From: Caldithrix sp964598255
GTDB lineage: Bacteria; Calditrichota; Calditrichia; Calditrichales; Calditrichaceae
Length of the DNA stretch: 12,218 bases
Assembly: GCA_964598255.1 (NCBI GenBank)
Contig: CAZRBA010000129.1
Coordinates: 1-12,218, forward strand
Direction of reading: 5' to 3'
Within the stretch, counting starts at the first letter, position 1; every line of letters begins with the position of its first letter. The notes under the pieces are model-generated. The model did no database searches. It was not told the DNA's origin and saw nothing but the letters and a program-made list of their open reading frames with translations. Positions 1 to 6,340 of this stretch are shown here, piece by piece. Position numbers and translations under genes: made by a program.

Positions 1-115
1 CGAGGACGACGAACTGGTAGAAATTACGCCTAAGTCCATCCGGGTACGCAAAACAATTTTGGACGAGCAAAAGCGTCGGCGGGCATTTAGTCAGCTTAAA
101 AAGCAGGCAGGGTGA
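1..115 (+). CDS. typA: C-terminal end of TypA/BipA-type ribosome-associated GTPase (partial)
   Basis: The 5' part lies outside the window. Reading from base 2, 37 codons end at a TGA at 113-115. The peptide begins EDDELVEITPKSIRVRK and ends in a basic tail (DEQKRRRAFSQLKKQAG). The 'DDELVE(V/I)TP.SIR.RK' segment is a hallmark of the extreme C-terminus of TypA/BipA, a translational GTPase related to EF-G and LepA that binds the 70S ribosome and acts in stress and low-temperature ribosome function. The GTPase and EF-G-like domains cannot be seen, so the call rests on this short conserved tail alone. No strong terminator follows the stop; the next 600 bases are non-coding and repeat-rich. Confidence 0.82.
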   Translation, partial: EDDELVEITPKSIRVRKTILDEQKRRRAFSQLKKQAG

Positions 116-123
116 TTTTCGGT

Positions 124-180
124 GTGGTTCGGTGGCTGGATTAAGTTAAGGGTTGAAGGTGAAGGGTTAAGAGTTAATGG
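124..180. repeat. Direct repeat arm A
   Basis: This arm contains the 11-mer GTGGTTCGGTG (124-134) and the 22-mer starting GTGAAGGGTTAAGAG (159-180). Both recur in the same order at 412-422 and 438-459; the 22-mers differ at two positions. Between them the arm is itself built from degenerate GTTAAGG/GTTGAAGG/GAAGGGTT units (140-177). Confidence 0.6.
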
Positions 181-242
181 TACAAAATAGTGCCGACTTA
201 TGAGCAATTTGGGTAGTTTGTTGCAGCGTTTTACCCCCTGTG

Positions 243-261
243 GCCCCCCTCAAAGGGGGGC
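243..261. repeat. Perfect 7-bp GC hairpin
   Basis: GCCCCCC (243-249) and GGGGGGC (255-261) are perfectly complementary around a five-base TCAAA loop. No T-run follows on either strand, so it does not look like an intrinsic terminator. A competing outer pairing, TGGCC (241-245) with GGCCA (283-287), is also possible. Confidence 0.6.
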
Positions 262-301
262 GCTTTGTGTGTGGCAATTTGTGGCCATGCGGGGAGAAGC
301 C

Positions 302-351
302 GGTTGCCGAGTGGTCCCGATTCATCGGGATGTATCGAGGCACCGGCAGCC
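302..351. repeat. Two-tier inverted repeat (cruciform-like)
   Basis: The outer arms GGTTGCCG (302-309) and CGGCAGCC (344-351) pair over 8 bp with one G-U. Nested inside, TCCCGAT (315-321) and ATCGGGA (324-330) form a perfect 7-bp stem around only two bases. The structure ends exactly where the pyrimidine tract begins. It could be an RNA structure or a repeated intergenic element; coding is unlikely. Confidence 0.6.
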
Positions 352-409
352 TTTTCTCATTATTCCTTTTTCTTATTTCATTTTTCCTTTTTCCTTTTTC
401 ATTCTCTCT
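350..409 (+). repeat. Pyrimidine-rich tract
   Basis: Roughly sixty bases are almost entirely C and T, with scattered A residues. They are made of irregular TTTTTCC/TTTTTC units, with the clearest tandem at 380-399. This is low-complexity DNA. It explains the hydrophobic Phe/Ser-rich translation of the open frame across it, which is not evidence for a membrane protein. Confidence 0.7.
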
Positions 410-411
410 GC

Positions 412-459
412 GTGGTTCGGTGCCGTGATGGGAAAGAGTGAAGGGTTAAGTGTTAAGGG
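412..459. repeat. Direct repeat arm B
   Basis: This is the second copy of the arm at 124-180. The 11-mer GTGGTTCGGTG is identical (412-422), and the 22-mer starting GTGAAGGGTTAAGTG (438-459) matches at 20 positions. The distance between the two blocks is about 9 bases shorter here than in arm A. The two arms bracket the hairpins and the pyrimidine tract. Confidence 0.6.
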
Positions 460-625
460 AAATGCGTGCAAATTGCCTGCGCCTTGATGCGTCCGATAAA
501 TCGAGGCGCTAATCAGCTTAAAGATTCGGAAAAACCGTTTTTGAACCGGACGACGAATGGCAACGAGTGACGGACATGTTTCGTTTTTTTATCCTTTTCG
601 GAATAAATTTTCTCTGAAATTCATT

Positions 626-654
626 TTGCAATTCTAAGTGTGGAAGCGTAAATT
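626..654 (+). promoter_or_regulatory. Candidate sigma70-type promoter for dnaE
   Basis: TTGCAA (626-631) and TAAATT (649-654) are separated by 17 bases. Each matches the -35/-10 consensus at four of six positions. The surrounding DNA is very AT-rich, and other -10-like hexamers exist (TAAAAT at 657-662, TATATT at 664-669), so the exact promoter is uncertain. Transcription from here would give a leader of about 80 bases. Confidence 0.3.
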
Positions 655-726
655 ATTAAAATCTATATTAATTTGTAAGTTTAATAAAATCAGTTATTAA
701 ACGAATTCTAAAAATATTGATGTCCG

Positions 727-733
727 AAAGGAG
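727..733 (+). promoter_or_regulatory. Strong Shine-Dalgarno that fixes the dnaE TTG start
   Basis: AAAGGAG lies 9 bases before the TTG at 743-745. The conserved N-terminal HLHNH motif begins at residue 5, so the protein must start here or upstream, and no better-spaced ATG is available. This supports TTG initiation. Confidence 0.8.
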
Positions 734-742
734 CAAGTCCCG

Positions 743-3700
743 TTGTCGTTTATCCATTTACATAATCATACACATTATTCGTTATTAGATGGTGCTGCAA
801 AAATAAAAGAAATGGTTCAACGTACGGCTGAACTGGGCATGGATGCCTTGGCTATTACCGATCACGGTAACTTGTTCGGCGTACTCGAATTTTACGATGC
901 GGCCAAGGCAGTTGGAATTAAACCGATTTTAGGAATGGAAGCTTATATTGCGCCCAGAGAACACACCTTGCGCAAGCATGTGGACGGTGAAAGCACTTCG
1001 TATCACTTGGTTCTTTTGGCTAAAAATCAAACCGGTTTTAAGAACTTAATGCGTCTTTCTTCCATTGCCTTTTTGGAAGGAATGTACTACAAACCGCGTA
1101 TTGACAAACAGTTGTTGCGCCGGTATTCCGAAGGACTGATTGCCACCTCGGCCTGTATGAAGGGCGAAGTGGCTTACAAATTACGTCAGGGAGACCGCAC
1201 GCGGGCCATCCAAGCCGTAGAAGAATATTTGGATATTTTCGGCGATGATTTTTATCTGGAAGTTCAGGATCATCACATTCCCGAAGAAGCGGTGGTGTAT
1301 CCCAAAATTTACGAACTGGCAAAAGAAATGGGTGTGCCGGTTATTGCCACTAATGATAACCATTATTTGAATAAAGGCGATCACGAAGCGCATGATATTT
1401 TGCTCTGTTTGCAAACCAGTAAAGATCGCGACGATCCCAATAGAATGCGTTACGGTACGGAAGACCTGTATCTCAAATCGCCCGATGAAATGTTCCAACT
1501 GTTTAAAGACAAGCCGGAGGTCTTAGAGCGGACTCTGGAAATCGCCGAAAAAATAGATCTCGAAATTGATTATTCCCAACGTTTTTTACCCGAATTTCCC
1601 ATTCCGAAGGAAGAAGGTAATATTACGCCGGACGAGTATTTGCGTCGCTTAACCTACCGCGGGGCAGAGCATCGTTACAAGAATCTTGATGAAAAAGTAA
1701 AAGAACGCATCGAATTTGAACTGGGCGTGATCAAGCAAATGGGCTTTGCCGGATATTTTTTAATCGTACAAGATTTTATTCGAGCCGCACGCGATAGAGA
1801 CATTCCCGTAGGGTTGGGGCGCGGTTCTGCGGCAGGAAGTATTGTGGCCTATTGTTTGGGTATTACCCAATTGGACCCTTTGCGTTACGATTTGCTGTTC
1901 GAGCGATTTTTAAATCCCGAGCGTGTTAACATGCCCGATATCGACATTGACTTTTGCGTGGAACGCCGCGACGAGGTAATCGAATACGTCCGCGAAAAAT
2001 ACGGTCGGAAAAACGTGGCACAAATTATTACGTTCGGTACCATGGCCTCACGCGGAGTAATTCGCGATGTGGCCCGCGTACTAAAAATTCCCATCTCGCA
2101 GGCCGATGCCATCGCAAAAATGGTCCCGGTCAAAGGCGCCAAACCCATGCATCTGAAAGACGCCATTAATGAAGTGCCCGAATTGCGTGAACTGGCCGAA
2201 AGCGATGATCCGCGCTTAAAAGAACTCTTTAAATATGCACAAACGCTGGAAGGGATTGCTCGGAACACCTCGGTTCATGCCGCGGGAATTATTATTACTC
2301 CGGATGATATTGTCAATTATTTGCCCCTGTACAAGAACAAGGACGGTGATATCACCACCCAATGGACCATGGGCTATGCCGAAAAAATCGGTTTGCTAAA
2401 GATGGATTTTTTGGGTTTGCGTAATCTGACGGTAATCCAAAACGCAGAGAAGATGATTAGCAAACGTTTGGGAAAACCCTTTAAAGTAATGGATGTACCG
2501 CTGACCGATGAAAAGACTTTCCAACTGTTTGGCGAAGGGCGAACGGTCGGTGTTTTCCAGTTTGAAAGCTCCGGCATGCAAGAATATTTGCGCAAGCTAA
2601 AACCCAACCGCATCGAAGACTTGATCGCAATGAATGCCCTTTACCGTCCAGGGCCCATGGACATGATTGACGATTTTATCGACCGCAAATTCGGACGCAA
2701 AAAAATCGATTATTTACATCCCAAGCTGGAACCGATTTTAAAAGAGACATACGGCATTATTGTTTATCAGGAACAGGTAATGCGCATTGCTTCTGAACTG
2801 GCCGGTTTTTCTTTGGCACAAGCCGATTTGATGCGCCGGGCCATGGGTAAGAAAAAAGCGGATGTTATGGCGCAGCAAAAAGAATTGTTTGTCAAAGGAT
2901 GCCTTGAAAACGGTATCGAAAAAAGCGTAGCCCAAAAAGTGGCCGATATGATCGAACGCTTTGCCAAATACGGATTTAATAAATCGCATTCCGCTGCTTA
3001 TGCTATTATCGCCTATCAAACGGCCTATCTGAAGGCGCATTATCCGGCCGAATTTTTGGCCGCTAACCTGACAAGTGAAATCGGTAATGCCGATCGCGTT
3101 GTGGCGTTGATGGATGAATGCCGCAGTTTGGGACTTAAAATCAAACCGCCGGATATTAATTACAGCGAAGGCCATTTTGTGCCTGTCGGCAAAAACGAAA
3201 TCGCTTTTGGGATGGAAGCCATTAAAAATGTTGGCGGCGGAGCCATTGCCGCCATTGTGGAAGCACGTAAAAAGCACGGTAAATTTAAAACGATTTTCGA
3301 TTTGCTGGAAAATGTGGATTTGCGCTCAGTGAATAAAAAAGTGTTGGAAAGTTTGATCCAAGCCGGCGCCATGGATTCGCTGGAAGGAAACCGTGCCCAG
3401 TTGTTCAACTTTATTGAAACCGCCTTGGAATTTGCCCAAAACTTGCAATCAAAAAAGAACAAGAATAAAAATCAGCGCAGTTTGTTCGAAATGATGGGCG
3501 AAGAAGAGCAAAAACGTTCCATTTCGTATCCCAAATTACCCGAAATTGAAGATTGGCCGACCGCAGAAAAACTGAAAAAAGAAAAAGAACTTTTGGGCTT
3601 TTACATTTCCGGACATCCGCTCGAACCGTTTAAACCCGTTATGGCCTTATATACGACCGATATTGAAAAATTGCGTGAAACCGCTAAGGCCGGAGGAAGT

Positions 3701-4219
3701 AATCCGCGATGGATTTTTATCGCCGGACAAATTGTGGACTTACGCACCCTTTACGACAAAAAACAACAAAAAATGGCTTTTGTCAAAATCGAAGATTTTC
3801 ATCGCCAATACGAAATTGTTGTTTTTGGATCCGTCTTCCCGCAGTTCGAGCCGTTTTTAGAATCCGATCGGATTGTTTTTGTACAGGGACGTCTGAATTC
3901 GGATTTGGAAGACAACGTGATCAAGTTAATCGGCGAACGCATGTTTCCCATCGATACGGTGCCTGAAAAAATGACCGAATCGATTACCTTGCAAATTAAA
4001 CCGGATGATCTGGATGAAGTGAAAATTCATCATTTAAAAAACAGTTTGAAAACAAGCCCCGGCAATACAAGGTTGTTTTTCGAAGTTGATTTGAATAACG
4101 GCCAACCCTATCGCTTGCTTTCCGGTAAATTCAAAATTCGCGTTACACGAAACATTTTAATGCAACTTCAAAATGTGGTGGGTTTGGATCATATTAAAGT
4201 AGAGGTGCACGAAGTATGA
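743..4219 (+). CDS. dnaE: DNA polymerase III alpha subunit (DnaE)
   Basis: Catalytic subunit of the replicative C-family polymerase, acting in the cytoplasm with the sliding clamp and clamp loader. At 1158 residues it matches E. coli DnaE in length (about 1160). The N-terminal PHP domain (about 1-280) opens with HLHNHTHYSLLDGA. Metal-ligand positions known from Mycobacterium and Thermus DnaE appear intact: H7, H9, D16, H41, E66, H88, C138, D205, H207. The palm carries the acids D401 and D403 (PDIDIDF) and D555 (KMDFLGLR), plus the GRGSAAGS motif (359-366). Then come fingers, a helix-hairpin-helix region (about 800-880), a Lys/Asn-rich linker with a QRSLF clamp-binding motif (911-915), an OB fold (about 988-1070) and a C-terminal domain. 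Initiation is at TTG behind AAAGGAG. The stop overlaps the dtd start (ATGA), so the two are probably co-translated. Confidence 0.98.
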   Translation: MSFIHLHNHTHYSLLDGAAKIKEMVQRTAELGMDALAITDHGNLFGVLEFYDAAKAVGIKPILGMEAYIAPREHTLRKHVDGESTSYHLVLLAKNQTGFKNLMRLSSIAFLEGMYYKPRIDKQLLRRYSEGLIATSACMKGEVAYKLRQGDRTRAIQAVEEYLDIFGDDFYLEVQDHHIPEEAVVYPKIYELAKEMGVPVIATNDNHYLNKGDHEAHDILLCLQTSKDRDDPNRMRYGTEDLYLKSPDEMFQLFKDKPEVLERTLEIAEKIDLEIDYSQRFLPEFPIPKEEGNITPDEYLRRLTYRGAEHRYKNLDEKVKERIEFELGVIKQMGFAGYFLIVQDFIRAARDRDIPVGLGRGSAAGSIVAYCLGITQLDPLRYDLLFERFLNPERVNMPDIDIDFCVERRDEVIEYVREKYGRKNVAQIITFGTMASRGVIRDVARVLKIPISQADAIAKMVPVKGAKPMHLKDAINEVPELRELAESDDPRLKELFKYAQTLEGIARNTSVHAAGIIITPDDIVNYLPLYKNKDGDITTQWTMGYAEKIGLLKMDFLGLRNLTVIQNAEKMISKRLGKPFKVMDVPLTDEKTFQLFGEGRTVGVFQFESSGMQEYLRKLKPNRIEDLIAMNALYRPGPMDMIDDFIDRKFGRKKIDYLHPKLEPILKETYGIIVYQEQVMRIASELAGFSLAQADLMRRAMGKKKADVMAQQKELFVKGCLENGIEKSVAQKVADMIERFAKYGFNKSHSAAYAIIAYQTAYLKAHYPAEFLAANLTSEIGNADRVVALMDECRSLGLKIKPPDINYSEGHFVPVGKNEIAFGMEAIKNVGGGAIAAIVEARKKHGKFKTIFDLLENVDLRSVNKKVLESLIQAGAMDSLEGNRAQLFNFIETALEFAQNLQSKKNKNKNQRSLFEMMGEEEQKRSISYPKLPEIEDWPTAEKLKKEKELLGFYISGHPLEPFKPVMALYTTDIEKLRETAKAGGSNPRWIFIAGQIVDLRTLYDKKQQKMAFVKIEDFHRQYEIVVFGSVFPQFEPFLESDRIVFVQGRLNSDLEDNVIKLIGERMFPIDTVPEKMTESITLQIKPDDLDEVKIHHLKNSLKTSPGNTRLFFEVDLNNGQPYRLLSGKFKIRVTRNILMQLQNVVGLDHIKVEVHEV

Positions 4220-4656
4220 AGGTTGTAGTGCAACGGGTTCGACATGCCTCGGTAAAAGTGGATGGGAAAATAGTGGGCGAAATCGGCAAAGGATTAATAC
4301 TTTTGATCGGTATTGCCCGTACGGACTCAGAAGAAGATATCGAATTTGTAGCCAACAAATGTCTGAACTTGCGTATTTTCGAAGATGAGGTTGGCAAAAT
4401 GAATCGCTCGTTGCTGGAAGTGGGGGGCGAAATTTTGGCGGTTTCGCAATTTACGCTTTTGGGCGATACGCGCAAAGGCCGGCGTCCCAGTTTTGTGCAT
4501 GCCGCCGATCCGCAAAAAGGGAAAGATTTTTACGATCGTTTTGTCGAACGTTTACGGCGATCGGGCGTAAAAGTGGAAACCGGTATTTTCGGCGCCATGA
4601 TGGATGTGGAACTGCTGAATTACGGGCCGGTAACGTTGATTGTGGAGAGCAAATGA
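4216..4656 (+). CDS. dtd: D-aminoacyl-tRNA deacylase (DTD)
   Basis: Hydrolyses the ester bond of D-aminoacyl-tRNAs such as D-Tyr-tRNA, and of mischarged Gly-tRNA(Ala), preventing D-residues from entering translation. It is a cytoplasmic homodimer. The 146-residue product is the usual family length. Both signature motifs are present: SQFTL (77-81), whose Thr shapes the active site, and the Gly-cisPro motif in YGPVT (136-140) that excludes L-amino acids. The N-terminus MKVVVQRVRHASVKV is typical. The ATG at 4216 overlaps the dnaE TGA as ATGA, which suggests translational coupling; there is no separate promoter. A 254-base spacer follows. Confidence 0.97.
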   Translation: MKVVVQRVRHASVKVDGKIVGEIGKGLILLIGIARTDSEEDIEFVANKCLNLRIFEDEVGKMNRSLLEVGGEILAVSQFTLLGDTRKGRRPSFVHAADPQKGKDFYDRFVERLRRSGVKVETGIFGAMMDVELLNYGPVTLIVESK

Positions 4657-4671
4657 ACAAATGCGAATGTA

Positions 4672-4694
4672 CCATGGGCCAACCCCGCCAATGG
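4672..4694 (+). repeat. Imperfect hairpin just after dtd
   Basis: CCATGGGC (4672-4679) can pair with GCCAATGG (4687-4694) around a seven-base loop, with one mismatch. It starts 16 bases after the dtd stop. There is no T-run behind it, so it is not a classical intrinsic terminator; it might protect the 3' end of the dnaE-dtd mRNA. Confidence 0.35.
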
Positions 4695-4793
4695 CGATGA
4701 CAATTCGGGACGGATGAAATGTTGGACAACTCGTTTAATCCGTTCGCTTTGCGCGCTAAATTGCGTTTATAGCCTCGCCCGTTCGGGTTAATA

Positions 4794-4879
4794 ATAATTG
4801 CCGTGAAAGCGGTAAAATGTTTAAATTGGGGTTGAGCTTATTGCGCTCTTTTCTTTAAAAAAATGAATGCGGCAATTGT
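4794..4879 (+). promoter_or_regulatory. Possible structured leader of the PASTA-rpe operon
   Basis: Bases 4798-4803 (TTGCCG) can form a local 6-bp stem with 4810-4815 (CGGTAA, one G-U). The same bases lie inside a longer, mutually exclusive pairing: 4794-4803 with 4870-4879, 10 bp including one G-U. Between the distal arms sits a short GAGC/GCTC stem followed by TTTTCTTT (4834-4856). The arrangement looks like a switchable leader, but in a 250-base spacer such complementarity can occur by chance. No known riboswitch class is recognised. Confidence 0.25.
4834..4856 (+). terminator. Weak candidate intrinsic terminator
   Basis: GAGC (4834-4837) and GCTC (4845-4848) form a 4-bp stem with a seven-base loop, directly followed by TTTTCTTT (4849-4856). 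The stem is short, so termination would be weak. It lies between dtd and the PASTA gene, where an operon boundary is plausible. Confidence 0.25.
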
Positions 4880-4910
4880 ATTTCGGGTCGAATAAATTAT
4901 CGGAATTTTT

Positions 4911-5672
4911 ATGAGTTCAAAAATAACAGCAAAACTGTGGAAACGAAAAGTAGTTCGCTACATAACCGGCTTAGTGGCGTTTATTCTTATCGTTCTTTTG
5001 TTTAATGATGTGGTTATGCCTTGGTACGTACGATTGGGACAGGAATACGAGTTGCCGGATGTGGTTTCCATGCCTGTAAAGCAGGCCAAAGATTCTCTCA
5101 AAAAAGCCGGTTTTCAGCTTGTAATCAAAGATTCGGTGTACGATGAAAATTTTGCGCCCGGTACCATTACCGAGCAACAGCCTTCCGCTTACAGCAAAGT
5201 AAAAAAAGGACGCCATGTGTACGTTACCGTGAGCATTGGCGAAAAGCCGATTATTATGCCCAATCTGTTTTTTAAATCCCCGCGCGAAGCCGAACTGATT
5301 TTAAAATCCAAAGGCCTGCAACTGGGAAATTTGTATTACGAATATTCCGATTTGGCTCTGCAGGATGTGGTTATCGGACAGTCGTTTCCGCAAGGGCAAA
5401 AGGTAAAACCAGGAACCAAAATCGATTTGACCATTAGCCTTGGTCCCATGCCCAAGAAGAAGGTAGTGCCCGATTTAGTCGGCAAAAGTTTGGATGCGGC
5501 CAAAAAACAATTGCAGTTATTGGGCGTAAAAAATATTCGGGTGGAATATGAATACAAAGAAAATGTGCTCCCGGAAACCGTACTTGCCCAAAGCATTAAA
5601 AAAGGCACACCGATCAATCAGGTGCAAAGCATTAAATTAACCGTAAGCCAGTTACCAGCAAAAGAGGAATAA
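4911..5672 (+). CDS. Membrane-anchored protein with three PASTA domains, no kinase
   Basis: A 253-residue protein with a short basic cytoplasmic N-terminus (residues 1-16), one transmembrane helix (about 17-33) and an extracytoplasmic part made of three PASTA domains (about 46-109, 113-178, 184-247). Each domain shows the typical start (ELPDVV, IMPNL, VVPDLV), a helix (PVKQAKDSLKKAG-like), a 'GxVxxQxPxxG' style turn and a final beta strand ending in VS.G or LTVS. PASTA domains bind peptidoglycan fragments or beta-lactams in Ser/Thr kinases and class B PBPs, but neither of those domains is present here. By inference it is a cell-wall sensor or scaffold. The ATG at 4911 has only a weak ribosome binding site (CGGA at 4901-4904). 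rpe begins two bases after its stop. Confidence 0.88.
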   Translation: MSSKITAKLWKRKVVRYITGLVAFILIVLLFNDVVMPWYVRLGQEYELPDVVSMPVKQAKDSLKKAGFQLVIKDSVYDENFAPGTITEQQPSAYSKVKKGRHVYVTVSIGEKPIIMPNLFFKSPREAELILKSKGLQLGNLYYEYSDLALQDVVIGQSFPQGQKVKPGTKIDLTISLGPMPKKKVVPDLVGKSLDAAKKQLQLLGVKNIRVEYEYKENVLPETVLAQSIKKGTPINQVQSIKLTVSQLPAKEE

Positions 5673-5674
5673 TC

Positions 5675-6340
5675 GTGGCCTATTTAGCCCCATCTGTTTT
5701 GTCTGCGGATTTAATCCGCCTGAAGGAGCAAATAAAAATTGTCGAACAAAACGGAGCCGATTTGATTCATGTGGACGTTATGGACGGCCATTTTGTACCC
5801 AATTTGACGTTCGGGCCGATGATGGTCAAGGCCATTCGAAGTGTTTCGTCGTTACCGGTTGACGCACATCTGATGGTCAACGATCCCATGAAATTTATCG
5901 ACTGGTTTGCAAATGCCGGTGCGCAATACATTACCATCCATCAGGAAGCGTGTGTACATCTGGATCGTGCGGTAAATCATATCAGGAAACTCGGCTGTAA
6001 GGCGGGTGTTTCGCTTAATCCGGCAACGCCGTTGGAAACAATCCGTTATTTGCTTTCAGGCATCGATCTGGTGCTCATCATGTCAGTGAATCCCGGCTTC
6101 GGCGGACAGCAATTCATTCCTTATTCCTTGCAAAAAATTCGCAAGCTGGCTCAGATGCGCGCGGAACAAAAATCTTCGTTTTTAATCGAAGTAGACGGTG
6201 GCATTAATCTGCAGACTGCACCCCGGGCCCTTAAAGCCGGTGCCGATATTTTGGTGGCAGGTAATGCGGTGTTTAACACCGAATCCGTGGCCGAAGCATG
6301 CGCCCGAATGAGCGCTCTTGTTAAACATAAGGATGTGTGA
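5675..6340 (+). CDS. rpe: Ribulose-phosphate 3-epimerase
   Basis: Interconverts D-ribulose 5-phosphate and D-xylulose 5-phosphate in the pentose phosphate pathway. The 221-residue TIM barrel is the normal length. The N-terminal APSVLSAD motif is present. Metal and catalytic residues fit the family: H32 and D34 in IHVDVMDGHFVPN, H65 in DAHLMV, and D174 in EVDGGI. The phosphate-binding loop is VNPGFGGQQF (138-147). Start is GTG at 5675 behind AAAGAGGA (5661-5668), 6 bases away; MAYLAPSVLS aligns well with family N-termini. It sits two bases after the PASTA gene, and its stop overlaps the next gene's first GTG, so it is an internal member of a four-gene operon. Confidence 0.97.
   Translation: MAYLAPSVLSADLIRLKEQIKIVEQNGADLIHVDVMDGHFVPNLTFGPMMVKAIRSVSSLPVDAHLMVNDPMKFIDWFANAGAQYITIHQEACVHLDRAVNHIRKLGCKAGVSLNPATPLETIRYLLSGIDLVLIMSVNPGFGGQQFIPYSLQKIRKLAQMRAEQKSSFLIEVDGGINLQTAPRALKAGADILVAGNAVFNTESVAEACARMSALVKHKDV

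Larger units (their letters stand above)
116..742. other. Long non-coding interval with repeats, hairpins and dnaE leader
   Basis: This 627-base interval holds no convincing gene. From left to right it contains a purine-rich direct-repeat arm (124-180), a GC-rich hairpin (243-261), a larger two-tier hairpin (302-351), a pyrimidine-rich tract (350-409), the second direct-repeat arm (412-459), an imperfect hairpin (486-514: CGAT/ATCG core with GCG/CGC and GAT/ATC outer pairs), a weak CGG-A5-CCG-T5 terminator-like motif (527-542), and an AT-rich stretch from about 595 to 720 that should carry the dnaE promoter. The base composition of 230-350 is clearly more GC-rich than the flanks. Two overlapping open frames at 200-487 and 240-428 translate the hairpins and pyrimidine tract and have no ribosome binding site, so I treat them as chance. 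Confidence 0.6.

Noticed and set aside
300..351. Resemblance to a tRNA: GCCGAGTGGT at 306-315 looks like a Ser-tRNA D-arm inside a stem-loop region.
   Set aside because: There is no acceptor stem, no anticodon arm of the right geometry and no GGTTCGAATCC-type T-arm; the pairing that exists is a two-tier hairpin instead.
200..487. A 95-codon open frame (and a nested 62-codon one at 240-428) upstream of dnaE, with an apparently membrane-like Phe-rich segment.
   Set aside because: It is a translation of the hairpins and the pyrimidine tract, has no ribosome binding site and shows no protein-like conservation pattern I recognise.
527..542. CGG-AAAAA-CCG followed by TTTTT as a terminator for typA.
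   Set aside because: The stem is only 3 bp and it lies over 400 bases past the typA stop, so it is too weak to call.
2738..3277. A 179-codon - strand frame inside dnaE.
   Set aside because: It is antisense to a highly conserved dnaE segment and rich in His/Phe as expected of a shadow.
4653..4700. A 15-codon frame starting MNKCECTMG whose ATG overlaps the dtd stop as ATGA.
   Set aside because: It is very short, ends in the hairpin region, and has no support beyond the chance ATGA overlap.
4451..4729. A 92-codon - strand frame covering the end of dtd and the spacer.
   Set aside because: Most of it is the antisense of dtd, and its composition matches a shadow frame.
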